From Bacillota bacterium (lineage in GTDB: Bacteria > Bacillota > Clostridia > Christensenellales > CAG-138): DNA of 17,339 nt. A model generated the notes under the pieces. It saw only the letters and a list, made by a program, of their open reading frames with translations, was not told where the DNA came from and did no database searches. Numbering within the stretch: position 1 is the first letter of the stretch; every line of letters begins with the position of its first letter. Positions 1 through 8,180 of this stretch are shown here, piece by piece. The stretch is taken from assembly GCA_016288175.1 (NCBI GenBank), contig JAEEYN010000217.1:1-17339 (forward strand). Direction: 5' to 3'. The position numbers and the translations under genes were made by a program.

Positions 1-226
1 CGGCGAGAACGAGGATCTCGAAAACGAGAACAGCCGGCTGGAGAAGCGGCTTGCTTCGCTCGAAGAAAAGAACGACCAATTACACAAACAGACCCGTGAC
101 TACGCTCTCCTCCGCAGGGTCTTCGGCGACGAATACGTCGACGGGCTCGTTTCGGAGGCGAGAGAAAAACAGCAAAAAGCAAATGAACAAAACCGAAAGG
201 AGAATCATTATGAACACCAGCACTGA
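1..226 (+). CDS. C-terminal tail of a probable MobV/Pre-type relaxase (partial)
   Basis: This frame is open from the window edge (codons in phase with base 2) to a TGA at 224-226, so only the last 74 residues are visible. They begin with a Glu/Asn/Leu-rich coiled coil (ENEDLENENSRLEKRL) followed by a DYALLRRVFGDEYVDGLV segment and a charged tail. From family knowledge, this combination is common at the C-terminus of MobV (plasmid recombination/mobilisation) relaxases of clostridial mobilisable elements, where the catalytic histidine region is N-terminal and would lie outside the window. The last 17 bases overlap the start of tnpV, which implies translational coupling. The identification rests on the tail and the tnpV neighbour only, so another coiled-coil protein is possible. 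Confidence 0.55.
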   Translation, partial: GENEDLENENSRLEKRLASLEEKNDQLHKQTRDYALLRRVFGDEYVDGLVSEAREKQQKANEQNRKENHYEHQH

Positions 227-605
227 ACTGCCCGCAACCGTCTATGACGAGGCCAACGGCCTCACCTACGATCTCGTCGGCGACTACTACTTCCCCCGTC
301 TCATCGTCCCCGAGGAGCCCGAATGCGACATCGGCCGCTACGGACGCATGCGCAAGCGTTTTCTCAAGGAGCACCGAAAAGGTGACTTTGCCGAGTTCCT
401 TATGAACGGGAACCTCAAGCAGCACCTCATGGACATTGACCGCGAGGCGAAGGAGCAGATCGAGCTCATCACCTTACAGCTCGCCCGTGCAGAGGGTGTG
501 ACCGAAGAGCTCAAGGCCCGCGACCAACTCGGCTGGATCCGCGCCATGAACTCCTGCCGCGCCCGCGCCGAGGAGCAGGTGCTTCGTGAGATCGTGCTTG
601 CATGA
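210..605 (+). CDS. tnpV: TnpV, transposon-encoded protein of Tn4451-like mobilisable elements
   Basis: A 131-aa protein. The core (GDYYFPRLIVPEEPE, then IGRYGRMRKRFLKEHRKG, then AEGVTEELKARDQLGWIRAMN and RAEEQVLREIV) matches the TnpV family as I know it: a short protein in which an IGxYGRMRxRFLKEHR block and the ending with RAEExVLxEIv are hallmarks. TnpV was named in Tn4451-type elements and has been compared to excisionase-like proteins, but its biochemical role is not firmly established. The ATG at 210 is chosen over an earlier in-frame start at 51 because an AAGGAG motif lies at 197-202, because homology begins there, and because the earlier frame overlaps the relaxase tail. It marks the left part of the window as mobile DNA. 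Confidence 0.9.
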   Translation: MNTSTELPATVYDEANGLTYDLVGDYYFPRLIVPEEPECDIGRYGRMRKRFLKEHRKGDFAEFLMNGNLKQHLMDIDREAKEQIELITLQLARAEGVTEELKARDQLGWIRAMNSCRARAEEQVLREIVLA

Positions 606-618
606 TCGAAATGACAAT

Positions 619-643
619 GGGCCGCGCTCTAGCGGCGCGGCCC
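619..643. terminator. Hairpin between converging genes, possible bidirectional terminator
   Basis: A perfect 9-bp GC stem (GGGCCGCGC at 619-627, GCGCGGCCC at 635-643) with a 7-nt loop sits 13 bases after the tnpV stop and 10 bases before the stop of the converging gene. The tail on the plus strand (GACGTTTATCTT) is only moderately T-rich, and the minus-strand side has a poor T-tract. Position and stem strength support a terminator; the weak tails lower certainty. Confidence 0.5.
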
Positions 644-653
644 GACGTTTATC

Positions 654-2315
654 TTACTCGGTGATTCCCAGATAGTGCAGAAATATCGTGTTTACTACGT
701 CGGTAAACAGCCAAATCGCTTTTGCCGCATAAAAAGGTGTCAACCTTTGGGGTGTCATTTCTGACCAGTGCGCAAGGGAATTGCGCATATTCTCACCGAC
801 CTGGCTTTCAGGATTTCTCAGCAAGAAAAACGATAGGTGTTTTATATGTTCACTTTCAAAAACATCGCTTATATAACTGTTGCTTTCGCTGATTAGCGAA
901 CCCAAGGTGGCATTGCTCTGTGAGACGTATTCCTTTCCGTTTGTTTCGAAAAAGTACATGCTCCGAAGCATTTTTTCCATTAGCGATAGAGTAAACATTG
1001 ATACGATATATGACATGGAGCGAACAATGACTTCATCCGAATCGAAGTTGTTAGCAAATAAACGTATCATTTTGATCCAGTACTCTATATCATCCCACAG
1101 TTCACATTCCTCAGGATTTATATGTTGGTAAATCGTTGCAACCGCCTTAGCCATCAGCGATAAGTAGTCCTCAACTGTCTGATTATCGCGAAGAATCCCT
1201 ATAATAGTTGCAGTGCAAATCGTAGAAAGAACCGACAAAGCATTTTGACGCGAAAATGTAAAGAATTCATCAGTAGGAATGTTTGTACTGACAAGGTCCG
1301 CTATCGAGGTTTCGACCTTTAAATCTGTCAACATACTGATAAAATGGGAACCCTCTGTTCTCTCAGTCCTTTTATGTGTCAAATACAGCAGATTTACTAT
1401 AGTTACATCCTCTGCTTTCCATGCGTCTATTATCTTCTGCACAGGAATCTCATACGAAAACTTAAATCCGTTATTATGTAGGTATTCATCCAAAACATTC
1501 CGAGCTTTCTTAACATGGAGATCGAAATCTTTTGCTCTTAGGCTTTTAATCCTGTGCAGAAATGTTCCAAACGTACGAATAGTCCCCTCATATTGCATAA
1601 CATTATCAACAGTAATAGAATCAGCCAGTTTTTCAACATCGATATATAATTCATCAATATGTTTCTCAACAATAGGTTTGAGGCTTGAGCTGTTCTTGTT
1701 GATTATATGCCCCCATATCCCGAGAACGTTCGCAAAACGGAAAGAATTGATGTTTTCTAGCCGTCCTGTAGGGAATACTCTGCTAAACAAATCAGGGTGT
1801 TTCTCAAAGCATTTTTCAAACTGGTCGTATCTGTCAATAAACATGTACCCATAATTATCGCACATGTATTCTAAAACGGATTTATCGATACCGCTCAGAC
1901 AGTATTGAGCAATAATGTCAAGAGTAACGCGATACAGATCATGAACGGCATGTTTGCGGAGCATCAGTTCTGGAGCATTCCCATTGATAAACCTAATGAC
2001 ATCGCCAATCTTTATATTGGATATGGCAGCTGAAGCCTGATCCGCTAATCTGTTGATTCTCTCCTTATGCTCCTCCTGAGCTAACACCGGAAGGTATTCC
2101 CTCATTTTTGTGAATTTAACCGCAAGCAGATACAGGCAATAGTCATCCAAGCTATCGATTCCCTTAAGTGGGTACTTTTCGAAGAAATCATCAAAAATCT
2201 CAGGATTATCAACTATTGATTTAACTTCCCATCCTATCGACAGATCCTGCTTTCCGTAGTCATATAATGAAATCGTTATTCTGTTGTCATCAAATAAAGA
2301 AAGTAAATCTGCCAT
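654..2315 (-). CDS. HEPN/DUF4209-like protein at the end of the type III R-M operon
   Basis: A 553-aa, mainly helical and hydrophilic protein with no signal peptide or clear TM segment. Near the C-terminus is GENMRNSLAHW (R511, H516), followed by a hydrophobic helix, AKAIWLFTDVVNTIFLHYL. RNxxxH is an Rx4H motif of the HEPN superfamily, whose members include many RNases and toxin or defence effectors. DUF4209, as I recall it, has a conserved RNxxxHG at this place; here Trp follows the His. The first 500 residues resemble nothing I recognise and may be a sensor or helical-repeat region. It starts 7 nt after the res stop with a closely spaced AAGGAA, so it should be co-transcribed with res. Its coding sequence is visibly AT-richer than res, suggesting separate acquisition. 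RNase activity is inferred from the motif only. Confidence 0.7.
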   Translation of the reverse strand: MADLLSLFDDNRITISLYDYGKQDLSIGWEVKSIVDNPEIFDDFFEKYPLKGIDSLDDYCLYLLAVKFTKMREYLPVLAQEEHKERINRLADQASAAISNIKIGDVIRFINGNAPELMLRKHAVHDLYRVTLDIIAQYCLSGIDKSVLEYMCDNYGYMFIDRYDQFEKCFEKHPDLFSRVFPTGRLENINSFRFANVLGIWGHIINKNSSSLKPIVEKHIDELYIDVEKLADSITVDNVMQYEGTIRTFGTFLHRIKSLRAKDFDLHVKKARNVLDEYLHNNGFKFSYEIPVQKIIDAWKAEDVTIVNLLYLTHKRTERTEGSHFISMLTDLKVETSIADLVSTNIPTDEFFTFSRQNALSVLSTICTATIIGILRDNQTVEDYLSLMAKAVATIYQHINPEECELWDDIEYWIKMIRLFANNFDSDEVIVRSMSYIVSMFTLSLMEKMLRSMYFFETNGKEYVSQSNATLGSLISESNSYISDVFESEHIKHLSFFLLRNPESQVGENMRNSLAHWSEMTPQRLTPFYAAKAIWLFTDVVNTIFLHYLGITE

Positions 2316-2322
2316 TTCCTTC

Positions 2323-4941
2323 TTAAAGTCCCTTCACAATCTCCATAAACCTATCATACGAGCACGCTCCGACATAGTCCGGCGACTTGGTCTGGAACAC
2401 CATGAAATACCGATACTGCGGCCCGGCGAGCATGTCCCACTGGTGGCCGAGCTTGGCTTTCGCCTTGGATTCGGCGTTGTCAAGGTGGTCGCCCTTCGTC
2501 TCGACAAGGAGTATCTTCCCGCTTACCGTCATAGCGATGATATCGGGATAGGCGTTGATATTACCGTTTATCTCAAAACCAAGGCGGGAGATATTGCGGT
2601 GCCACCACTTGATATTCGGGAGCGACGAAAGCTCCATTATCATGCGGCGCTCGTATTCGTTCACGTCCTCCTCGCTCGAATACAGCGAATGCGGGAAGAT
2701 CGAAGTCGTCTGGGTGGGAGAGATGGTGGGTTTCAGCATATAATTCGGCTCGCATACAATCTTGCCCTGCTCGAGCCACAAATCGAAGGTGTTTGCCCTG
2801 TGCGCCGCCAGGAGCTCCTTGATCTTCTGCTCGATCTTCATAACATACGGATAGACCGACTGCTCCATATCGCCGAGCTGGTCTTCCGTCAGCGTATCGA
2901 CAACGCGGTCGATGTAATCCCACAGTTCCTTATGATCGATGCAGTTGAACTTTGAGAGCTTGTTTTTGATGGTATCCTTGCAGGCCCTGAGTCGAACGTC
3001 GGAAGGCTGAGCATTGAACCATTCTTTATAGTAGGTGTTGTCCGTACCGCGGACGCGCCAGACCTTCGGCACAACGCCTGTGCCGTCGTCGGTATCCACG
3101 CGCGCCATTTCGGCCTCAACTGTGCTGAAATCGATCACAGCATCTTTGCCTTTGAGGGTAAAGCCCTCTTCCAGATGCTCCTGCCTGAGCGGTATCGTTT
3201 CGCCCGCAAAGAAGCTGACCTCTGTCTTTATCATAAACTGCGGCAGACGAAGTGCGGAAGCCTCCGCTTTGAACTCCTCGTTCATGCTGCATACGTTCAT
3301 CTTGTCCCTGACTTCCACAGGCGCAAGGTCGATCGCCGTTTCGGTGGCAGCGGCAGCCTGTTCTTCATACTTCTCGTTCTGTTCGAGTGCCGCAGCAAGC
3401 ATTTCATCCGATTCTATTTCAGCCGTAGGCGTCTCGGTCGTCAGGCTCATCGCCTGTTCGACGGCCGCTTTCAGATCGCCCGTGTTGACCTCGGGAATAT
3501 CGGACTCCTCTTCGATATGCATTGCCGTCTGAACTGCAGCGGGCTCGACCGGCGCGGCAGGCTCGGGCGCAATATCCTTTGCCCGGTAGTCCTTCTCGGT
3601 AAAGCCGGCGCTGTTCAGGCCCCGCACGACTTTTTCAAGCGTCGCACCGAAATCGGAAGATGACGTGATAACGTAAGAAATATTCAATACGTTGCTGGTA
3701 TTTTTCTTCGTGTACGGCAGGCGCAGTACTCGCCCCAGTATCTGTTCCACGTCAACGGTCGACGTGCGGTTCGCAACTGTCGCGAGGATATAGGCAAACG
3801 GGCAATCCCAGCCCTCCTTCAATGCGTTGACAGTAATAATGTAGCGGATAGGACAGTCGGGCGAAAGCAGATCGACGTGCTTGAGCTCGTCCCTGTCGCC
3901 CGTCTTTATCGCGATTTCCGCGGCGGGGATCCCGGCGTCGATAAGTGTCTGCCTGATCTTGTCGTAGGTCGTACTCTCCGCGCCGGTCCTCGGCTGCGCC
4001 TGGAAAAGCACTATCGGGCGTATGTAGCGTCCGGTCGTTTCCTGTTCCTTTTTCGCCTGTATCTCCAGCTTGCAGCGCAAATGTATGGCGTCCGCATAGA
4101 CGTCATCCTGGCTCTTTCGGTTATAAACAATGACCGGGAGCTTGACCATGTTTTCGGCCTTGAGCTGCTTGGCGTCCACAAAAGAGATTATGTTGCTCTT
4201 CTCCTTCGGCGTAGCGGTCAGGTCCAGCACGAAGCAGGGGTTGAAGTTCTCGATCATTTCAATGCTGAGGCTGCTCGTCGCATGATGGCTTTCATCGACG
4301 ATAACAACGGGGTTCAGCGAGCGGATGACCTGAACGAGCGCGGTTTCGTCGGTATCGGGCAGGAGCATGGATTTATCCTGCATCAGCTTCGGGAACATGG
4401 CAAGGTTGCCGTTCTCCTGATACGCCTTGCGGCCTTCCTTCTTGCTCGTGCGGAAGGAATCATAGCTGAGAACGAATATGGAAAGCTGCTCCGTAACCGC
4501 CGTCGGGTTGAAGTTCTGCCCGTTCAGGAGCTGTGCCTTCGAATAGACCTCGACAGCGCCGCCGAAATCGGTGTCGATCCTCTCACGGTACGGATGATGG
4601 GCGTTGCTCAGCGCGGCATAGGTCTGGGTAAGTATCGCGTCCGACGGAACGAGCCAAACCACGGCTTTTGCCGTCGTTGTCGGCATGGCGTCGTAAATTA
4701 CCTTGATGGCGTTCGCGGCAATGAAGGTCTTCCCTCCGCCCGTCGGCACCTTGAAGCAGACGTTCGGCACGCCGTTCTTCATGGTGTTCTGATAATATGG
4801 CATACCGCCCAGCCCGACATTAACGCTCTTTTCATTCCAGAGCGCAGAATATGCGAAAGATGCCATACCGCTTTCTGTCATAAGCGTGAGGAAGCGGGCA
4901 AGGTCGTTGAGGACGTTCTTTTGGTAGTTTTTCAGTTGCAT
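2323..4941 (-). CDS. res: Type III restriction enzyme, Res subunit (SF2 helicase plus nuclease)
   Basis: An 872-aa Res subunit. SF2 motifs appear in order: Walker A VPTGGGKT (about 65-72), DESHH (216-220), LTATP (241-245) and the motif VI arginine-finger block QILGRVLRLPY (400-410). Then comes an Ala/Glu-rich acidic linker (about 460-555). At the C-terminus is a PD-(D/E)XK nuclease: PD with D800, then ETK with E814 and K816. In this family Res works only in complex with Mod, translocating or diffusing from unmethylated, inversely oriented sites and cutting about 25-27 bp away. Length and motif order are those of an intact enzyme. I chose the ATG at 4941, which has AGGTGA 5 nt upstream; a GTG at 4950 adds three residues but lacks a good ribosome binding site. 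It lies in the operon between the 213-aa gene and the HEPN-like gene. Confidence 0.93.
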   Translation of the reverse strand: MQLKNYQKNVLNDLARFLTLMTESGMASFAYSALWNEKSVNVGLGGMPYYQNTMKNGVPNVCFKVPTGGGKTFIAANAIKVIYDAMPTTTAKAVVWLVPSDAILTQTYAALSNAHHPYRERIDTDFGGAVEVYSKAQLLNGQNFNPTAVTEQLSIFVLSYDSFRTSKKEGRKAYQENGNLAMFPKLMQDKSMLLPDTDETALVQVIRSLNPVVIVDESHHATSSLSIEMIENFNPCFVLDLTATPKEKSNIISFVDAKQLKAENMVKLPVIVYNRKSQDDVYADAIHLRCKLEIQAKKEQETTGRYIRPIVLFQAQPRTGAESTTYDKIRQTLIDAGIPAAEIAIKTGDRDELKHVDLLSPDCPIRYIITVNALKEGWDCPFAYILATVANRTSTVDVEQILGRVLRLPYTKKNTSNVLNISYVITSSSDFGATLEKVVRGLNSAGFTEKDYRAKDIAPEPAAPVEPAAVQTAMHIEEESDIPEVNTGDLKAAVEQAMSLTTETPTAEIESDEMLAAALEQNEKYEEQAAAATETAIDLAPVEVRDKMNVCSMNEEFKAEASALRLPQFMIKTEVSFFAGETIPLRQEHLEEGFTLKGKDAVIDFSTVEAEMARVDTDDGTGVVPKVWRVRGTDNTYYKEWFNAQPSDVRLRACKDTIKNKLSKFNCIDHKELWDYIDRVVDTLTEDQLGDMEQSVYPYVMKIEQKIKELLAAHRANTFDLWLEQGKIVCEPNYMLKPTISPTQTTSIFPHSLYSSEEDVNEYERRMIMELSSLPNIKWWHRNISRLGFEINGNINAYPDIIAMTVSGKILLVETKGDHLDNAESKAKAKLGHQWDMLAGPQYRYFMVFQTKSPDYVGACSYDRFMEIVKGL

Positions 4942-4956
4942 TTTAGTCACCTGATT

Positions 4957-5598
4957 TCAATAAATCACATCCGGGAACTGTGGGAAATATGGTTGAAACA
5001 GTTTGCTTGTTTCCCATTCGCCAATGGGTTCCTGTTCAGCAGAAAAGGTTTTAATGTATTCTGATTCCAAGATGAACAGAGCGGCAAAACTCAAGGTCAA
5101 GTTCTCCAGATTTGCTTTTGAGAAGTTCATTATCCCCTTTGCACATTCTTCAGTTCTTGCATGTTTTACATCTGTATACGCAGTCCACCATTTTAGAGAT
5201 TTTTTACCTTTAGAGAGCCGATAGCCATTCTTCCCCGCTTTATTAACCGTCTTTTCGTACTTCCAGTCGTCCCAAGGGGAAAGCAATGTGTTATGGTTGA
5301 AAACGACTTGTGCAGAGAGTATTTGCGGTAATTTGTTTTGGAGCACATATCCCCATTTCTGAATGTTAGTGTTCCGCTCTATTTTAAATGTAGGATCGAG
5401 TGCAACAGATATCTCCTTTGCGACAACGTCGATTTCACTGCATACCGCTTGTAACAGCTTCAAATACTCAATAGAAAAAGTTCGCGCGTTATGCTTATCG
5501 AATGCAACATACTTTTGAGTAGCTGAAAACTCATTTTCCAATTCAATATAATAATCCCAATAACTTCGGATAAAAGTGCTCAGTTTTGTTTGTTTCAT
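4957..5598 (-). CDS. Unknown 213-aa protein encoded between mod and res
   Basis: I cannot assign this protein with confidence. It is soluble and mostly helical, with an aromatic N-terminus (YWDYYIELENEF), a conserved-looking FDKHNARTFSIEYLKLLQ segment (33-50) and a C-terminal block WWTAYTDVKHAR (137-148). A long helix follows that (about 159-179, NLENLTLSFAALFILE). A KHxR motif followed by a helix with ALxxL is reminiscent of helical-bundle, HEPN-like families, but there is no canonical Rx4-6H and no function can be claimed. It has a strong GGAGGA site before the ATG, ends 15 nt before the res ATG and begins 10 nt after the mod stop, so it is embedded in the operon. It is AT-richer than its two neighbours. 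Presence between mod and res, which are normally adjacent, suggests a role tied to the R-M system or an inserted accessory. Confidence 0.75.
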   Translation of the reverse strand: MKQTKLSTFIRSYWDYYIELENEFSATQKYVAFDKHNARTFSIEYLKLLQAVCSEIDVVAKEISVALDPTFKIERNTNIQKWGYVLQNKLPQILSAQVVFNHNTLLSPWDDWKYEKTVNKAGKNGYRLSKGKKSLKWWTAYTDVKHARTEECAKGIMNFSKANLENLTLSFAALFILESEYIKTFSAEQEPIGEWETSKLFQPYFPQFPDVIY

Positions 5599-5608
5599 AT
5601 TATCCTCC

Positions 5609-7294
5609 TCAAAGCTTCTTTATATCCCTCGGGATCTTTTTGAAAGTGATATTGTACCGTTTCAGTTCCTCATCGGGGATGGTGCAGAGGTCGGCGTAGA
5701 TGAGGTAGCCGTCTGCTTTTTCCTTTATGGTCGAAAGGAAGCTGTGATTGAGCGTGGTCAGGCTGTCCTTTTCATAATAGAAATAGTAATCCGTATCGTT
5801 ATTCCTGCCGAGGTAATAGGGGTTCTCGCTTTCTGCGGGCGTGAGCGGCGACCTTGTTTCCATGTACCAGACGTATTCGCGGATCTTATCGGCGCCGACT
5901 TCCTCGTTAAGGTTTCTGTCCGGCAGCATCAGGGCTTGTCCGAGATCATAGAACGTGAAATCCCCGCCGGTGCCCTCCACGGCGTTTTTGCCCTCTCCGT
6001 AACCGTTGATAACGCGCTTTACCCTCTCGGCGGTTATGCTTTCGGCATAATCCATCATTTCAACAAGAATGAACCTGCGGTTCCCGCCGTCGGCCTTGTT
6101 CATGTTCAGAACCGCATGAGCAGTCGTGCCGGAACCGGCAAAGGAGTCAAGAATGATAATTTCTTTATCCTTATAAGAATACAGTAGTTTTGAAATCAGT
6201 TTAACAGGTTTCGGATAGTTAAACTTCTTCTGATCGCCGAAAATCAATCTCAATTCTTCATCTGCATCTTCATTTGAGCCCCAACCATCCGCAGTCAAAT
6301 TTTCGGGATTTATTGCTGAATTGTATGCAAGGTCCTCATCGTCACCGGTACGGCACAACAGGTCCTTAAGTCTTTTGTATCTTGGTGTTCTTACTATACG
6401 TCGTATATAAAGATCCTGCGTTATATAGAGTTCTTTATTTGCAGAATATGCACTCATGTTTTCACAAGAATATCTCCAATTACCTTCGACACTAAAATCC
6501 TGCATCACAATCCCATCTTTTACAACCAAGTCAGATAGATAAACAATGCTCATCGTTTTGTTTGATACAACTGTTCCTGCCGGCAATGTAAAGGTCTTTT
6601 TTTTATAATTACTCTTTATTCCTTTTCTAATAGTACGAACTTCTCTCTTGTTCGGAGCATTGATGCAAGGATATGTTTCCTCCTCATACTCAACGCTTCC
6701 GATCAAGCCTCGGAAGCATTCCTTATTCTTGCAAAACACCAATACGTATTCTTTTATGTTTGTGATTGCTCCAGATAAAAAAGAGCCCTTTTTCTTTTTC
6801 TCCCAAACTAATTGAGCCACAAAGTTTGATGAGCCGAAAATCTCGTTACATACGAGTTTTAGTCTCTCCTGCTCGTTATCGTCAATACTTATAAGAATGA
6901 CACCATCATCATCCATCAGTTTTTGCAACAATTTCAAACGAGGGTACATCATGCAAAGCCATTTATCATGACGGCTAAGATCCTCCCCCTCATCTCCGAC
7001 CACAGTATTAAGCCACTTTCTAATGCGTGGATCATCAACATTGTCGCTATACACCCAACGCTGGTTATCATTAGTGCTTTTCGCGGTGTTGTACGGCGGA
7101 TCGATATAGATGCACTTGATCCTGCCCTCATATTTCGGCAGCAGCGCCTTGAGCGCATCAAGATTATCCCCGCGGATTATCATGTTTTCGCTGTGCTCCG
7201 CGCCAAACGTGTACCTCTCCTCAAGCACCCTGTACGGCACCTGCTGATGATGGTTTATGACCTTCTCTTTTCCGATCCATTCAAGCGTCGGCAT
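5609..7294 (-). CDS. mod: Type III R-M DNA methyltransferase (Mod), beta-class N6-adenine type
   Basis: A 561-aa methyltransferase. DPPYNT (65-70, catalytic motif IV) precedes DSFAGSGTTAHAV (383-395, the AdoMet-binding FxGxG motif), the order of beta-class amino-methyltransferases such as type III Mod and M.EcoP15I. DPPY indicates exocyclic amino methylation, adenine N6 in known type III systems. Residues of about 160-375 form the target recognition region. Mod alone methylates one strand of an asymmetric site, and with Res it gives the restriction complex. The start has AAGGAG 8 nt upstream. The DNA of the recognition region (about 6160-6860) is visibly AT-richer than the ends of the gene, and the plus strand has an 8-T run at 6597-6604 (A8 in the coding strand). 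The length is typical, and no frame break is seen. Confidence 0.95.
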   Translation of the reverse strand: MPTLEWIGKEKVINHHQQVPYRVLEERYTFGAEHSENMIIRGDNLDALKALLPKYEGRIKCIYIDPPYNTAKSTNDNQRWVYSDNVDDPRIRKWLNTVVGDEGEDLSRHDKWLCMMYPRLKLLQKLMDDDGVILISIDDNEQERLKLVCNEIFGSSNFVAQLVWEKKKKGSFLSGAITNIKEYVLVFCKNKECFRGLIGSVEYEEETYPCINAPNKREVRTIRKGIKSNYKKKTFTLPAGTVVSNKTMSIVYLSDLVVKDGIVMQDFSVEGNWRYSCENMSAYSANKELYITQDLYIRRIVRTPRYKRLKDLLCRTGDDEDLAYNSAINPENLTADGWGSNEDADEELRLIFGDQKKFNYPKPVKLISKLLYSYKDKEIIILDSFAGSGTTAHAVLNMNKADGGNRRFILVEMMDYAESITAERVKRVINGYGEGKNAVEGTGGDFTFYDLGQALMLPDRNLNEEVGADKIREYVWYMETRSPLTPAESENPYYLGRNNDTDYYFYYEKDSLTTLNHSFLSTIKEKADGYLIYADLCTIPDEELKRYNITFKKIPRDIKKL

Positions 7295-7345
7295 ATAATT
7301 ATCTCCTTAGCCCGTAACATGCTCAGCTACTGAATTCAAATCATT

Positions 7346-7987
7346 TCATAGGAAACTGATTTCCGATGTAAATGACTGAATGCGATAAGCCTTATGAACC
7401 AAAGAACCGTTGTTTTTCAGTTCAATCCTCATTTCTTGACAGTATTCTACCGAGGCGGTGTTCTTTAACTTTATACTCAATTCAACGCAAGCCTTCTGTT
7501 CATCAGGTGTTGTAAGTGTAATCGGGAAAAATAAGCCTTCTTCTTTGAATATAACTCCTATTCCTGCTTCAACACTTACATTAATCCCATTTAGCTTGCA
7601 GTAATTAGGAACAAAGTCAACTATTATATCCTCTCCGACATTTATAAAATGCAGCCAAATAGCATCTTTCCCATTATACTGGGCTAATTCTGCATCATCA
7701 TATCTAAATCCATCTTTCTCTGCTTGCCAGCCTAACCTCAGATACCCAATTTTTTGTCTAAGCTGATTAGTCAGCATTCTCTTGTTCATTTCATCAGCTT
7801 TGCAGCTTTGGTACAATGCGACGAAAGCCAAGCATACAGTCCCAAAGTAAGCCATATAAGCGTACCAATAATCTGGCTTATTGATTATATGCTTTTTGAA
7901 AAACACTTCTCCAATCAATGCAGCTATTATTGGTATAGCAAGCATAAAAACAGCCGCGCATATTATTATCGTAGTTCTTCGTTTCAT
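7346..7987 (-). CDS. Two-TM membrane protein, first gene of the R-M operon
   Basis: A 213-aa protein of unknown family. Two hydrophobic segments are visible: residues 5-27 (TIIICAAVFMLAIPIIAALIG) and 41-60 (WYAYMAYFGTVCLAFVALYQ). A cytoplasmic-type domain of about 150 residues with alternating beta-like stretches (IWLHFINVGEDIIVDFV, ELSIKLKNTASVEYC) and no recognised catalytic motif follows. An AAGGGA lies 11 nt before the ATG. It is 51 nt ahead of mod and directly behind the best minus-strand promoter (8078-8106), so it is probably the leading gene of the operon. Small membrane-anchored proteins occur as effectors or sensors in several defence systems, but nothing in the sequence proves such a role here. 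It is AT-rich, like the other non-core genes of the operon. Confidence 0.7.
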   Translation of the reverse strand: MKRRTTIIICAAVFMLAIPIIAALIGEVFFKKHIINKPDYWYAYMAYFGTVCLAFVALYQSCKADEMNKRMLTNQLRQKIGYLRLGWQAEKDGFRYDDAELAQYNGKDAIWLHFINVGEDIIVDFVPNYCKLNGINVSVEAGIGVIFKEEGLFFPITLTTPDEQKACVELSIKLKNTASVEYCQEMRIELKNNGSLVHKAYRIQSFTSEISFL

Positions 7988-8077
7988 ACTCTAACAAATC
8001 CCTTTTCATTACGGTTTTGCAAGCAGATAAAGCTGCATTCCATATCGGCCTCCGTGAATACAGAATCATCTTGGGAT

Positions 8078-8106
8078 ATTATATCAAAAAACCAGCTTTT
8101 ATTCAA
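8078..8106 (-). promoter_or_regulatory. Sigma-A promoter of the R-M operon
   Basis: Reading the minus strand, TTGAAT (8106-8101) and a perfect TATAAT (8083-8078) are 17 bp apart. Transcription would begin near 8070 and give a leader of about 80 nt before the ATG at 7987. No other promoter this good was seen in front of the operon. Confidence 0.75.
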
Positions 8107-8180
8107 TTATCCTCATTATTAAAATAGCTGCAACAAGATGAAACAATTTCCTATACGCTTCATTGCATTCGTTTACACTT

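Noticed and set aside
51..209. N-terminal extension of TnpV from base 51
   Set aside because: The region is coding in another frame for the relaxase tail, and TnpV homology and its ribosome binding site begin at 197-210.
3877..5064. 395-codon plus-strand frame opposite res
   Set aside because: It lies across the helicase motifs of res and across a gene border, is Arg/Leu-rich and has no ribosome binding site; typical antisense shadow.
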